Source: Massilia agilis
GTDB taxonomy: Bacteria; Pseudomonadota; Gammaproteobacteria; Burkholderiales; Burkholderiaceae_D
NCBI RefSeq assembly: GCF_024756255.1
Contig: NZ_JANUHB010000003.1
Coordinates: forward strand, 62,001-126,000
Direction of reading: 5' to 3'
DNA length: 64,000 bases
Shown here: piece by piece, positions 17,379 to 28,200 of the stretch
How positions within the stretch are numbered: the first letter of the stretch is position 1
Layout: every line of letters starts with the position of its first letter
Program-made: the position numbers and the translations under genes
Notes under the pieces: generated by a model
What the model was told of the DNA's origin: nothing
Seen by the model: the letters and a program-made list of their open reading frames with translations, nothing else
Databases searched by the model: none

Positions 17379-17921
17379 TTACGGTTTCTGCGGGTAAATA
17401 CCGTAGAGGCAAATGATGAAATTCATTGCCAGGAACGGCTGCATGTTGTTGTGCGGCATACTCGAGCCGGCAACGCCCAGCGCCAGCGGATTCATCTGCA
17501 CAACGCCGCTGCTGCCGTCGCTGTACAGTGTCGCCGACGTAGGCGGACGCGTGCTCGTGTCCACATACTGCGCCCATTCGCCACCTGCCGGCGAATTGCT
17601 GTTGCCGTTGTCGGCGTAGGCGCGCGGCGCGTGGGTATGGACGGGCATCTCGCTCTGCACCAGCGTCACGGTCGAACTGCCGTTACTGGTGGCAAGGTCG
17701 TGGTTGCTCAAGCCCGGGCCCTGGCCCATGCCCAGCGGTGCCTTGCCGGACAGGTTGGGCAGCCCGAAAGTGCTGATCCCGTCCCCGCCAAAGCGGTTCC
17801 CGAGGATGGAAAACAGAACGGTGTTGCTTGAGATTGGGAGCAGTTGGCCGTTGCAGAATGCCCAGTCGGCCGGTGCATAGTTGCCGGCGAACAGGCGGAT
17901 CTCTCCGATGTAGGGGTCCAT
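17379..17921 (-). CDS. Phage-tail-collar domain protein, MdpB-like (third of three)
   Basis: 180 residues. The N-terminal collar fold is IGEIRLFAGNYAPADWAFCNGQ, LLPISSNTVLFSILGNRFGGDG, FGLPNLSGKAPLG. A histidine motif MPVHTHAP lies mid-protein, and the C-terminus MPHNNMQPFLAMNFIICLYGIYPQ is shared with the two upstream genes. The family (microcystin-dependent protein, tail collar) is known from phage tails and from bacterial loci without phage genes; its function there is unknown. Strong AGGAG ribosome site; 14 bp after the previous gene; followed by a terminator. Confidence 0.9.
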   Translation of the reverse strand: MDPYIGEIRLFAGNYAPADWAFCNGQLLPISSNTVLFSILGNRFGGDGISTFGLPNLSGKAPLGMGQGPGLSNHDLATSNGSSTVTLVQSEMPVHTHAPRAYADNGNSNSPAGGEWAQYVDTSTRPPTSATLYSDGSSGVVQMNPLALGVAGSSMPHNNMQPFLAMNFIICLYGIYPQKP

Positions 17922-17935
17922 GTCGTTCTTTCTCC

Positions 17936-18427
17936 TTAGCTACGTGGCGGGAAAATCCCCTGCAGGGCAATGCAGAAGCTCACAGCCGTGTAAGGCTGCA
18001 TGTTTTGGTGCGCCTGGCTGGCGCCCGCGGTGGCAATCGCGTTCGCTCCCATGGTGCCGTTGGCCGTGGGCGCGTAGCTCATGCTGCTTGCCCAGTAGCT
18101 GTTCGTCACGGCGGACAGGGTCGCGGTCGCGTTGGTCGCCAATACCTGGTGGGTGTGCTGCGGGATCTCGTTGGTGGTCAGCGTGTGCGCTTGTTCGCCT
18201 TGCAGCGTACCCTGCGGGTACGTGTTGTTGAAACCCAGCGGCGTGCGCGCGCGCAGGTCGGGCAGCGCGAAATTCGTCTTGCCATCGCCGCCATACGTGA
18301 CGCCGAGAATGCTAAACAAGGCTACGTTGGTCGAGATCGCCAGAAGCTGGCCCTCGCACCTTGCCCAGCCCTTCGGCGCAAAGCCGAAGGCAAAGGGGCG
18401 GATTTCGCCGATGAATGGTTCAGCCAT
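17936..18427 (-). CDS. Phage-tail-collar domain protein, MdpB-like (second of three)
   Basis: 163 residues, the shortest of the three. It opens FIGEIRPFAFGFAPKGWARC, then LLAISTNVALFSILGVTYGGDG and FALPDLRARTPLG. The mid-protein motif is EIPQHTHQV and the C-terminus HQNMQPYTAVSFCIALQGIFP. The MPHNN of the paralogues is replaced by AHQNM, so it is the most divergent copy. AGGAGC precedes the start. It lies 12 bp after the first collar gene, in one operon divergent from the giant adhesin. Confidence 0.9.
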   Translation of the reverse strand: MAEPFIGEIRPFAFGFAPKGWARCEGQLLAISTNVALFSILGVTYGGDGKTNFALPDLRARTPLGFNNTYPQGTLQGEQAHTLTTNEIPQHTHQVLATNATATLSAVTNSYWASSMSYAPTANGTMGANAIATAGASQAHQNMQPYTAVSFCIALQGIFPPRS

Positions 18428-18439
18428 TGTCTGCTCCTG

Positions 18440-18970
18440 TTAGTTTTGCGTCGGGTAGTTGCCTTCGAGCGCGATGATGAAGTTGATCGTCAGGAAGGGC
18501 ATCATGTTGTTGTGCGGCATATTCCCGCCTGCTGAGCCGACCTCGGCTGGGTTCATCTGCGCATTCGGCACGGCGTTGGAATAGGCACTGAAATCGGAAT
18601 TGCTGGCCCAGAAGGCATTCGTCGGGTTGGAGACGGTGCCGTTGTTGGTGTTGGCGCTGGGCACGTGGGTATGCGTGGGCATCTGGTTGGTGGTCAGCGT
18701 CACCGTTTCCACGCCACCCATCGCGCCCAGCGGGTAGCTGACGCTGCCAAGGATGGGCAGGCTGCCCGTTGCCTGGTGGATGGGAAGCCGGCCGCGCAGG
18801 TCGGGCAGCTTAAACGTTGACACCCCATCGCCGCCGTAGGTCGTCCCCAGCAGCGAATACAAGGCCTCGTTTCCGGAAATGCTGACGGTGCTGCCATCGC
18901 ACAGCGCCCAGCCCAGTGGCGCGTAATCGCCCCCGAACATTCGGATTTCTCCGACAAATTGATCCGACAT
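18440..18970 (-). CDS. Phage-tail-collar domain protein, MdpB-like (first of three)
   Basis: 176 residues. It opens FVGEIRMFGGDYAPLGWALC, then VSISGNEALYSLLGTTYGGDG and FKLPDLRGRLPIH, with mid motif QMPTHTHVPS and C-terminus MPHNNMMPFLTINFIIALEG. AGGAGGAGAAGAGG lies just upstream, a very strong ribosome site. It is the first gene of a three-gene operon whose promoter must lie in the 241-bp region shared with the giant adhesin gene. No portal, sheath, baseplate or other tail genes are nearby, so this is not a prophage tail module. Confidence 0.9.
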   Translation of the reverse strand: MSDQFVGEIRMFGGDYAPLGWALCDGSTVSISGNEALYSLLGTTYGGDGVSTFKLPDLRGRLPIHQATGSLPILGSVSYPLGAMGGVETVTLTTNQMPTHTHVPSANTNNGTVSNPTNAFWASNSDFSAYSNAVPNAQMNPAEVGSAGGNMPHNNMMPFLTINFIIALEGNYPTQN

Positions 18971-19094
18971 CGCCTCTTCTCCTCCTCGTTTGAACGGCCG
19001 CCGGCTCCCGGCGCCGTCTTTGCAATTTACTACGGAACTACGTGAAAATATAGCAATTATTTTCCTTCGTGCAAACTTTGATACTATAAGTACT

Positions 19095-19109
19095 GACAGT
19101 TGTACTGTC
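19095..19109. promoter_or_regulatory. Inverted repeat between the collar operon and the giant adhesin gene
   Basis: GACAGT-TGT-ACTGTC is a perfect 6-bp inverted repeat in an AT-rich stretch (19021-19130) between divergent starts. A TACTATAAG just before it resembles a -10 box. It could be an operator for a regulator not encoded in the window. Confidence 0.35.
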
Positions 19110-19211
19110 TAGCAGTTAACTCGACCCTGTAAGCTGAGGTAGAAATTGCCATCCGGAAGCGCAACCGTTCCGGCCTGGTCCCTTCGTTGTGTTCGTACAG
19201 TCCCTTGCACC

Positions 19212-22200
19212 ATGAATAGCCAATCCGTCCAAGACTCCATCACACAAGTTGCTTTCATTTTCGATAACGTTGCCCATTACCAGGAGCTGGTTGCCGCCTT
19301 CCTTCCGGACGTCGAAGTGCACGTTCTGGACGCAAGCAAGGATGGCCTGCAGCAGATTTCCGCGATCCTGGAGGGACGCAGCGGCATCGCAGGGCTGCAT
19401 GTGGTTGGGCACGGATCGGAGGGATCGCTCAATTTCGGCAGCGTGACGCTGGACTCGGCCAACATTGGCGGCTACACCGAGGTGCTGGGCAAGATCGGCG
19501 CCGCGCTGGCCGATGATGGCGACATCCTGCTGTATGGCTGCGACGTGGGTGCGGCGGCGATCGGCGCCAAATTCGTCGGCCAGATCGCGCAGGCCACTGG
19601 CGCGGACGTGGCAGCGTCCACCGATGCGACGGGCGGTGCGCAGCGCGGCGGCGACTGGGTGCTCGAATACCGCCAAGGGGACGTCACCAGCGATGGCGCG
19701 CTGGACGCAGCGGCCGTGCACAGCCTGGACGCCCTGCTTGGCCTGATGCCAACCGGCCTGCAGGACGTGACACCTTCCATGAGCACCAGCTCGTTCGTTG
19801 GCGGCTTCACCCTGAGCGTGCAAACCGGCTATTCCCTCACCGGGGCCTATGACGCCAACGGCCTGTATTTCAACTCGCCGGCCGCGCCAAACGAATGGCG
19901 TGACGCAAAGTTCACCGTCACCGCCGATAACACCAACATCACGGGATTCAACCTTGACGGCATCAACTGGATCAAATACTCATCGACGGGAACGTTTTCG
20001 ATTCTTGTGACCGGTTTTAACGCGGTCGGGGCCGTGGTCGCGCAAACCACCGTCAGTACAACGAACGGATCGACCAGCTATACCGGCGGGGACTTCTCCG
20101 GTTTCATCGGCATACATTTGTTCACGGTCGAAATCATCGGTTCGAGCGACCCCTTGGTCCACTGGCCGATCTCGCAGAACACGTTCGATGGGTTCAGCGT
20201 TTCAAACCCGATCGCAGCCAATATCGCGCCGACCTTTGTCGATACGACCACCCAGCTCACCGACACCGAGAACACCTCAGTGAATCTGGCTGCGCTGCTG
20301 CACGTGAGCGACACCGACAGTGGCCAGACGCTGACCTGGAGCCAGGATACCGGTCCGTCCCACGGCACCCTGACTTTCTCGACCGCGACCGCGACCAGCG
20401 GCAACACCAATGTCGCGCCGGGCGGCAGCATCGTCTATACGCCGACCGTCGGCTACGCGGGTACCGATTCGTTCGTGGTGAAGGTGAGCGACGGCACCGC
20501 CACCGCCACGCGCACTGTCACCGTCACGGTCAAGCCGACCGCGGCAAGCGCGCCCGTGCTGACGGCCGCCACCGACACCGGCTTGAGCAACAGCGACAAG
20601 ATCACCAAGGCCAGCTCTGTCTCCTTCTCCGGCACTGGGGCGGCGGGCGATTCGACCAGCACCGTGCAGGTCTGGGTGGACAAGAACGGCAATGGGCTGT
20701 ACGACGCCGGCACCGACCTGGTCAGCACTCCGGCGACGCTAAACAATGGCGCCTGGACGTCCACGGCGATCGACGTCTCCGCGCTCGCCAACGGCAGCTA
20801 CAACGTGTACGGGCAGATCACCGGCGGCGGCCAGGTCGGACCAACCAGCAGCGCAGGCAGCTTCACCATCGACCGCACCGCGCCGACGGTCACCATCAGC
20901 AGCAACGTCTCGACAGTATTGGTGGGCCAGACCGCGACGATCACCTTCACGTTCAGCGAAGATCCCGGCTCGAGCTTTACCTGGAATGGCTCCAGCGGCG
21001 ACGTGGTCGTCACCGCCGGCACGCTCAGTGCCATCTCGGGCACTGGCACCACGCGTACCGCCACCTTCACCCCCACGCCGGGCTTGAACAGTACCTCGGC
21101 CAGTATCACGATCGCATCTGGCTCTTATACCGACGCAGCCGGCAACAACGGCGGGGCCGGGACGACGCCGAGCCTGAGCATCGACACCCTGGCGCCGACG
21201 CTCGCCATCACCAGCGACAAGGCGGCGCTCAAGGCCGGCGACACCGCGCAGATCACGTTCACGTTCAGCGAGGACCCGGGCTCGAGCTTCACCTGGAACG
21301 GCACCACCGGCGACGTGGCAGTCAGCGGCGGCACGCTCAGCGCCATCCTTGGCAGTGGCACCACGCGCACGGCGACGTTCACTGCAGGCGGCGGTAACGG
21401 CCCGGCCAGCATCACGGTCGCGGCGGGGGCTTATACCGATGGCGCTGGCAATGGTGGCGGTGCCGGTGCTACCCCAAGCGTCACAATCGATAACACGCCG
21501 CCGTCTGCGCCCTCCACGCCGGCGCTTGCGGCCGGCAGCGACAGCGGCACTTCGTCCAGCGACAACGTGACCAAGGTGACGACGCCGACACTGAGCGGCA
21601 CCGCCGAAGCCGGCGCAACGATCAAGCTGTACGACGGCGTAACCGCAATCGGCAGCAGCACTGCGGACGGCACGGGTAAATGGTCGATCACGCTCGGTAG
21701 CGCGCTGTCCTCTGGCACCCACAGCATCACCGCCACGGCCACCGATGCGGTTGGCAACGTCAGCGCCGCGTCGAGCGCGCTCGACATGACGATCGACACC
21801 ACCGCGCCCACGCTGTCGATTACCAGCGACGTGCCCAAGCTCAAAGTCGGCGAGACGGCCACCATCACCTTCAACTTTAGCGAGGATCCGGGCACCACCT
21901 TCGACGTTGGCGATATCACCGTCACCGGCGGCATGCTCAGCGGCCTGACCACGACCGGAGCCACGCGCACCGCGACCTTCACGCCGACGAACAACGTGGA
22001 CCTCGGCACCGCCAGCATCACGGTCGGCGCGGGCCAGTACACCGACGCCGCAGGCAATGCCGGAGGCGCCGGATCCATCCCCTCGCTGACGTTCGATACC
22101 CGCGCGCCGACGGTAACGATCAGCAGCGACCTGGCTTTGCTAAAGGCGGGGCAGACGGCAACCATCACCTTCACCTTCAGCGAAGACCCGACGGGTTTTA

Positions 22201-25200
22201 CCGATAGCGACGTGGTGGTTACGGGCGGCACCCTGAGCGCGCTTAACGGCAGCGGCAACACTTGGACGGCGACCTTCACCCCGACCGACGCTACCAACAA
22301 CGGCTCGGCCAGCATCAAGATCAACGCCGGTACCTACACCGACGCACAAAACAATGCCGGGGCGGGCGCGGAACTCGTGATCGCTTACGACACGCTGGCG
22401 CCGGCTGCGCCCTCGACGCCGGCGCTGGCTGCCGGCAGCGACAGCGGTGCATCGTCCAGCGACAACCTGACCAAGGTCACCAAGCCCACGCTGACGGGCA
22501 CCGCGGAAGCGGGCGCCACCGTCAAGCTGTACGACGGCGCGACCGAGATTGGCAGCGGCACCGCGGACGGCACGGGCAACTGGTCGATTACGCTTGGGAG
22601 CGACCTGGCCGCCGGTTCGCACAGCATCACGGCGAAGGCCTCCGATGCGGTCGGCAACGTGAGCGGCGCGTCCGCTGCTCTTGCCGTGACCATCGACACG
22701 ACTGCCCCCGGCGCGCCTGCCGCGCTGGCGCTGGCGGCCGGCAGCGATAGCGGCAGCTCGTCCAGCGACAAGGTGACTAACGTGGTGCAGCCGACGATCA
22801 CGGGCACCGCCGAAGCTGGCGCCACCGTTAAGTTGTATAACGGCGCGACCGAGATCGGCAGCGGCACCGCGGACGGGTCGGGTAACTGGTCGATCACTGC
22901 GAACACGCTGGCCGACGGGGCACACAACATCACGGCAAAGGCCACCGATGCGGCCGGTAACACGGGCAGCGCATCGACGGCGCTGGCCGTCACCATCGAC
23001 GCCACCGCGCCCGTCGCGCCGTCGGCGCTGGTGCTTGCAGCCGGCAGCGACAGCGGCAGCTCGTCCAGCGACAACGTGACCAGCGTGACCAAGCCGACGG
23101 TCAGCGGCAACGCCGAGCCCGGCGCCACGGTCAAGCTGTACGATGGTGCGACCGAAATCGGCAGTGGCACGGCCGATGGCACCGGCAAGTGGTCAATCAC
23201 GCTTGGCACCGACCTGTCCAGCGGAGCGCACAATCTCACCGCCACGGCGACCGACACGGCCGGTAACACCAGTGCCGCGTCGGCTGCGCTGGCCGTGACC
23301 ATCGATACCACCGCACCGGATGCGCCATCCACGCCGGCCCTGGCTGCCGGCAGCGACAGCGGTGCATCGTCGAGCGACAACCTGACCAACGTCACCAAGC
23401 CGACGCTGAGCGGCACCGCGGAAGCGGGCGCCATCGTCAAGCTGTATGACGGCGCGATTGAGATCGGCAGTGGTACCGCGGACGGCACGGGCAACTGGTC
23501 GATTACGCTGGGCAGCGATCTGGCGACCGGCGCGCACTCCATCACTGCAACGGCCACCGATGCGGCAGGCAACGTCGGCGCGGCTTCCTCCGCCCTGACT
23601 GTCACCATCGATACCGCCGCGCCGGCCGCGCCTGCCGCGCTGGCGCTGGCGACCGGCAGCGATAGCGGCAGCTCGTCCAGCGACCGGGTCACCAGCGTGG
23701 TGCAGCCGATCATCACGGGCACCGCCGAAGCTGGCGCGACCGTTAAGTTGTATAACGGGGCGACCGAAATCGGCAGCGGCACCGCGGACGGGTCGGGTAA
23801 TTGGTCGATCACTGCCAACACCCTGGCTGACGGCTCGTACAACATCACGGCGACGGCCACCGATGCGGCCGGTAACACGGGCAGCGCATCGACCGCGCTG
23901 GCCGTGACGATCGACGCCACCGCGCCTGCCGCTCCGTCGGCGCTGGTGCTGGAAGCTGGCAGCGACTCCGGCAGCTCGTCCAGCGACAAGCTGACCAGCG
24001 TGACCAAGCCGACGATCAGCGGCAACGCCGAAGCCGGCGCCACGGTCAAGCTGTACGATGGTGCGACCGAAATCGGCAGCGGCACGGCCGACGGCACCGG
24101 CAAGTGGACGATCACGCTGGGCAGCGACCTGTCCAGCGGAGCGCACAATCTCACCGCCACGGCGACCGACACGGCCGGTAACACCAGTGCCACGTCGGCT
24201 GAGCTGGCCGTGACCATCGACACCACCGCACCGGATGCGCCGTCCACGCCGGCCCTGGCTGCCGGCAGCGACAGCGGTGCATCGTCCAGCGACAACCTGA
24301 CCAACGTCACCAAGCCCACGCTGAGCGGCACCGCGGAAGCGGGCGCCATCGTCAAGCTGTATGACGGCGCGACCGAGATCGGCAGTGGCACCGCGGACGG
24401 CACGGGCAACTGGTCGATTACGCTGGGCAGCGACCTGGCCACGGGTTCGCACAGCATCACGGCGAAGGCCACCGATGCGGCTGGCAACGTGAGTGGGACT
24501 TCCGCTGCTCTTACCGTCACCATCGACACGACTGCCCCCGCCGCGCCTGCCGCGCTGGCGCTGGCGACCGGCAGCGATAGCGGCAGCTCGTCCAGCGACC
24601 GGGTCACCAGCGTGGTGCAGCCGATCATCACGGGCACCGCCGAAGCTGGCGCCATCGTTAAGTTGTATAACGGGGCGACCGAAATCGGCAGCGGCACCGC
24701 GGACGGGTCGGGTAATTGGTCGATCACTGCCAACACCCTGGCTGACGGCTCGTACAACATCACGGCGACGGCCACCGATGCGGCCGGTAACACGGGCAGC
24801 GCATCGACCGCGCTGGCCGTGACGATCGACGCCACCGCGCCTGCCGCTCCGTCGGCGCTGGTGCTGGAAGCTGGCAGCGACTCCGGCAGCTCGTCCAGCG
24901 ACAAGCTGACCAGCGTGACCAAGCCGACGATCAGCGGCAACGCCGAAGCCGGCGCCACGGTCAAGCTGTACGATGGTGCGACCGAAATCGGCAGCGGCAC
25001 GGCCGACGGCACCGGCAAGTGGACGATCACGCTGGGCAGCGACCTGTCCAGCGGAGCGCACAATCTCACCGCCACGGCGACCGACACGGCCGGTAACACC
25101 AGTGCCACGTCGGCTGAGCTGGCCGTGACCATCGACACCACCGCACCGGATGCGCCGTCCACGCCGGCCCTGGCTGCCGGCAGCGACAGCGGTGCATCGT

Positions 25201-28200
25201 CCAGCGACAACCTGACCAACGTCACCAAGCCCACGCTGAGCGGCACCGCGGAAGCGGGCGCCATCGTCAAGCTGTATGACGGCGCGACCGAGATCGGCAG
25301 TGGCACCGCGGACGGCACGGGCAACTGGTCGATTACGCTGGGCAGCGACCTGGCCACGGGTTCGCACAGCATCACGGCGAAGGCCACCGATGCGGCTGGC
25401 AACGTGAGTGGGACTTCCGCTGCTCTTACCGTCACCATCGACACGACTGCCCCCGCCGCGCCTGCCGCGCTGGCGCTGGCGACCGGCAGCGATAGCGGCA
25501 GCTCGTCCAGCGACCGGGTCACCAGCGTGGTGCAGCCGATCATCACGGGCACCGCCGAAGCTGGCGCCATCGTTAAGTTGTATAACGGGGCGACCGAAAT
25601 CGGCAGCGGCACCGCGGACGGGTCGGGTAATTGGTCGATCACTGCCAACACCCTGGCTGACGGCTCGTACAACATCACGGCGACGGCCACCGATGCGGCC
25701 GGTAACACGGGCAGCGCATCGACCGCGCTGGCCGTGACGATCGACGCCACCGCGCCTGCCGCTCCGTCGGCGCTGGTGCTGGAAGCTGGCAGCGACTCCG
25801 GCAGCTCGTCCAGCGACAAGCTGACCAGCGTGACCAAGCCGACGATCAGCGGCAACGCCGAAGCCGGCGCCACGGTCAAGCTGTACGATGGTGCGACCGA
25901 AATCGGCAGCGGCACGGCCGACGGCACCGGCAAGTGGACGATCACGCTGGGCAGCGACCTGTCCAGCGGAGCGCACAATCTCACCGCCACGGCGACCGAC
26001 ACGGCCGGTAACACCAGTGCCACGTCGGCTGAGCTGGCCGTGACCATCGACACCACCGCACCGGATGCGCCGTCCACGCCGGCCCTGGCTGCCGGCAGCG
26101 ACAGCGGTGCATCGTCCAGCGACAACCTGACCAACGTCACCAAGCCCACGCTGAGCGGCACCGCGGAAGCGGGCGCCATCGTCAAGCTGTATGACGGCGC
26201 GACCGAGATCGGCAGTGGCACCGCGGACGGCACGGGCAACTGGTCGATTACGCTGGGCAGCGACCTGGCCACGGGTTCGCACAGCATTACGGCGAAGGCC
26301 ACCGATGCGGCCGGAAATGTCAGCGGGGCGTCCACTGCTCTTGCCGTGACCATCGACACTACTGCACCGGGCGTGCCGGCCACGCCGGCGCTGGCAGTGG
26401 GCAACGATAGCGGTACATCGTCCAGCGACAACCTCACCAACGTTACCGAGCCCACACTGACCGGCACTGCGGAAGTGGGCGCCACCGTCAAGTTGTATGA
26501 CGGCGCGACCGAGATCGGCAGCGGTACGGCAGATGGCACTGGCAACTGGTCGATCACGCTTGGCAGCGACCTGTCCAGCGGTTCGCACAACATCACGGCG
26601 ACGGCCACCGATGCGGCCGGTAACACGAGCAGCGCATCGACCGCGCTGGTCGTGACGATCGACGCTACCGCCCCCGCCGCGCCATCCGCGCTGGCGCTCG
26701 CAGCCGCAAGTGATTCTGGCAGCTCGTCCAGCGACAAGCTGACCAGCGTAACCAAGCCGACGATCAGCGGCAACGCCGAAGCCGGCGCCACGGTCAAGCT
26801 GTACGATGGTGCGACCGAGATCGGCAGTGGTACGGCCGACGGCACCGGCAAGTGGTCAATCACGCTTGGCGCCGACCTGTCCAGCGGAGCGCACGATCTC
26901 ACCGCCAAGGCGACCGACGCGGCCGGTAACACCAGCGGCGCGTCGGCCCCGCTGGCCATGACCATCGATACCACCGCACCGGATGCGCCATCCACGCCGG
27001 CCCTGGCTGCCGGCAGCGACAGCGGTGCATCGTCGAGCGACAACGTGACCAACGTCACCAAGCCGACGCTGAGCGGCACCGCGGAAGCTGGCGCCATCGT
27101 CAAGCTGTATGACGGCGCGACCGAGATCGGCAACGGCACCGCGGACGGTACGGGCAACTGGTCGATCACCCTTGGGAGCGATCTGGCCACGGGTTCGCAC
27201 AGCATTACGGCGAAGGCCACCGATGCGGCAGGCAACGTGAGTGGCGCTTCCGCTGCTCTTACCGTCACCATCGACACCACTGCCCCCGCCGCGCCTGCCG
27301 CGCTGGCGCTGGCGGCCGGCAGCGATAGCGGCAGCTCGTCCAGCGACAAGGTGACCAGCGTGGTGCAGCCGACGATCACCGGTACAGCCGAGGCTGGCGC
27401 CACGGTCAAGCTGTACGATGGCGCGACCGAAATCGGCAGCGGCACTGCAGACGGGTCGGGTAACTGGTCGATCACTGCGAACACCTTGGCTGACGGGGCG
27501 CACAACATCACCGCGAAGGCCACCGATGCGGCCGGTAACACGGGCAGCGCATCGACCGCGCTGGTCGTGACGATCGACGCCACCGCCCCCGCCGCGCCGT
27601 CCGCGCTGGCGCTCGCAGCCGCAAGTGATTCTGGCAGCTCGTCCAGCGACAAGCTGACCAGCGTGACCAAGCCGACAATCAGCGGCAACGCCGAAGCAGG
27701 CGCCACGGTCAAGCTGTACGATGGCGCGACCGAAATCGGCAGTGGCACGGCCGACGGCACCGGCAAGTGGTCAATCACGCTTGGCACCGACCTGTCCAGC
27801 GGAGCGCACAATCTCACCGCCAAGGCGACCGATGCGGCCGGTAACACCAGTGCCGCGTCGGCCGCGCTGACTGTGACCATCGATGCCACCGCACCGGATG
27901 CTCCGTCCACGCCGGCCCTGGCTGCCGGCAGCGACAGCGGTGCATCGTCCAGCGACAACGTGTCCAACGTCACGAAGCCGACGCTGAGCGGCACCGCGGA
28001 AGCCGGCGCCATCGTGAAGCTGTATGACGGCGCGACCGAGATCGGCAACGGCACTGCGGACGGTACGGGCAACTGGTCGATCACGCTGGGCAGCGACCTG
28101 GCCACCGGCGCGCATACCATCACCGCAAAGGCGACCGATGCGGCAGGCAACGTCAGCGCGGCTTCCTCCGCCCTGGCTGCCACCATCGATACCGCCGCGC

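Noticed and set aside
17379..18970. A prophage or tailocin
   Set aside because: Only collar-domain genes are present. There are no capsid, tail tube, sheath, baseplate, lysis or integrase genes.
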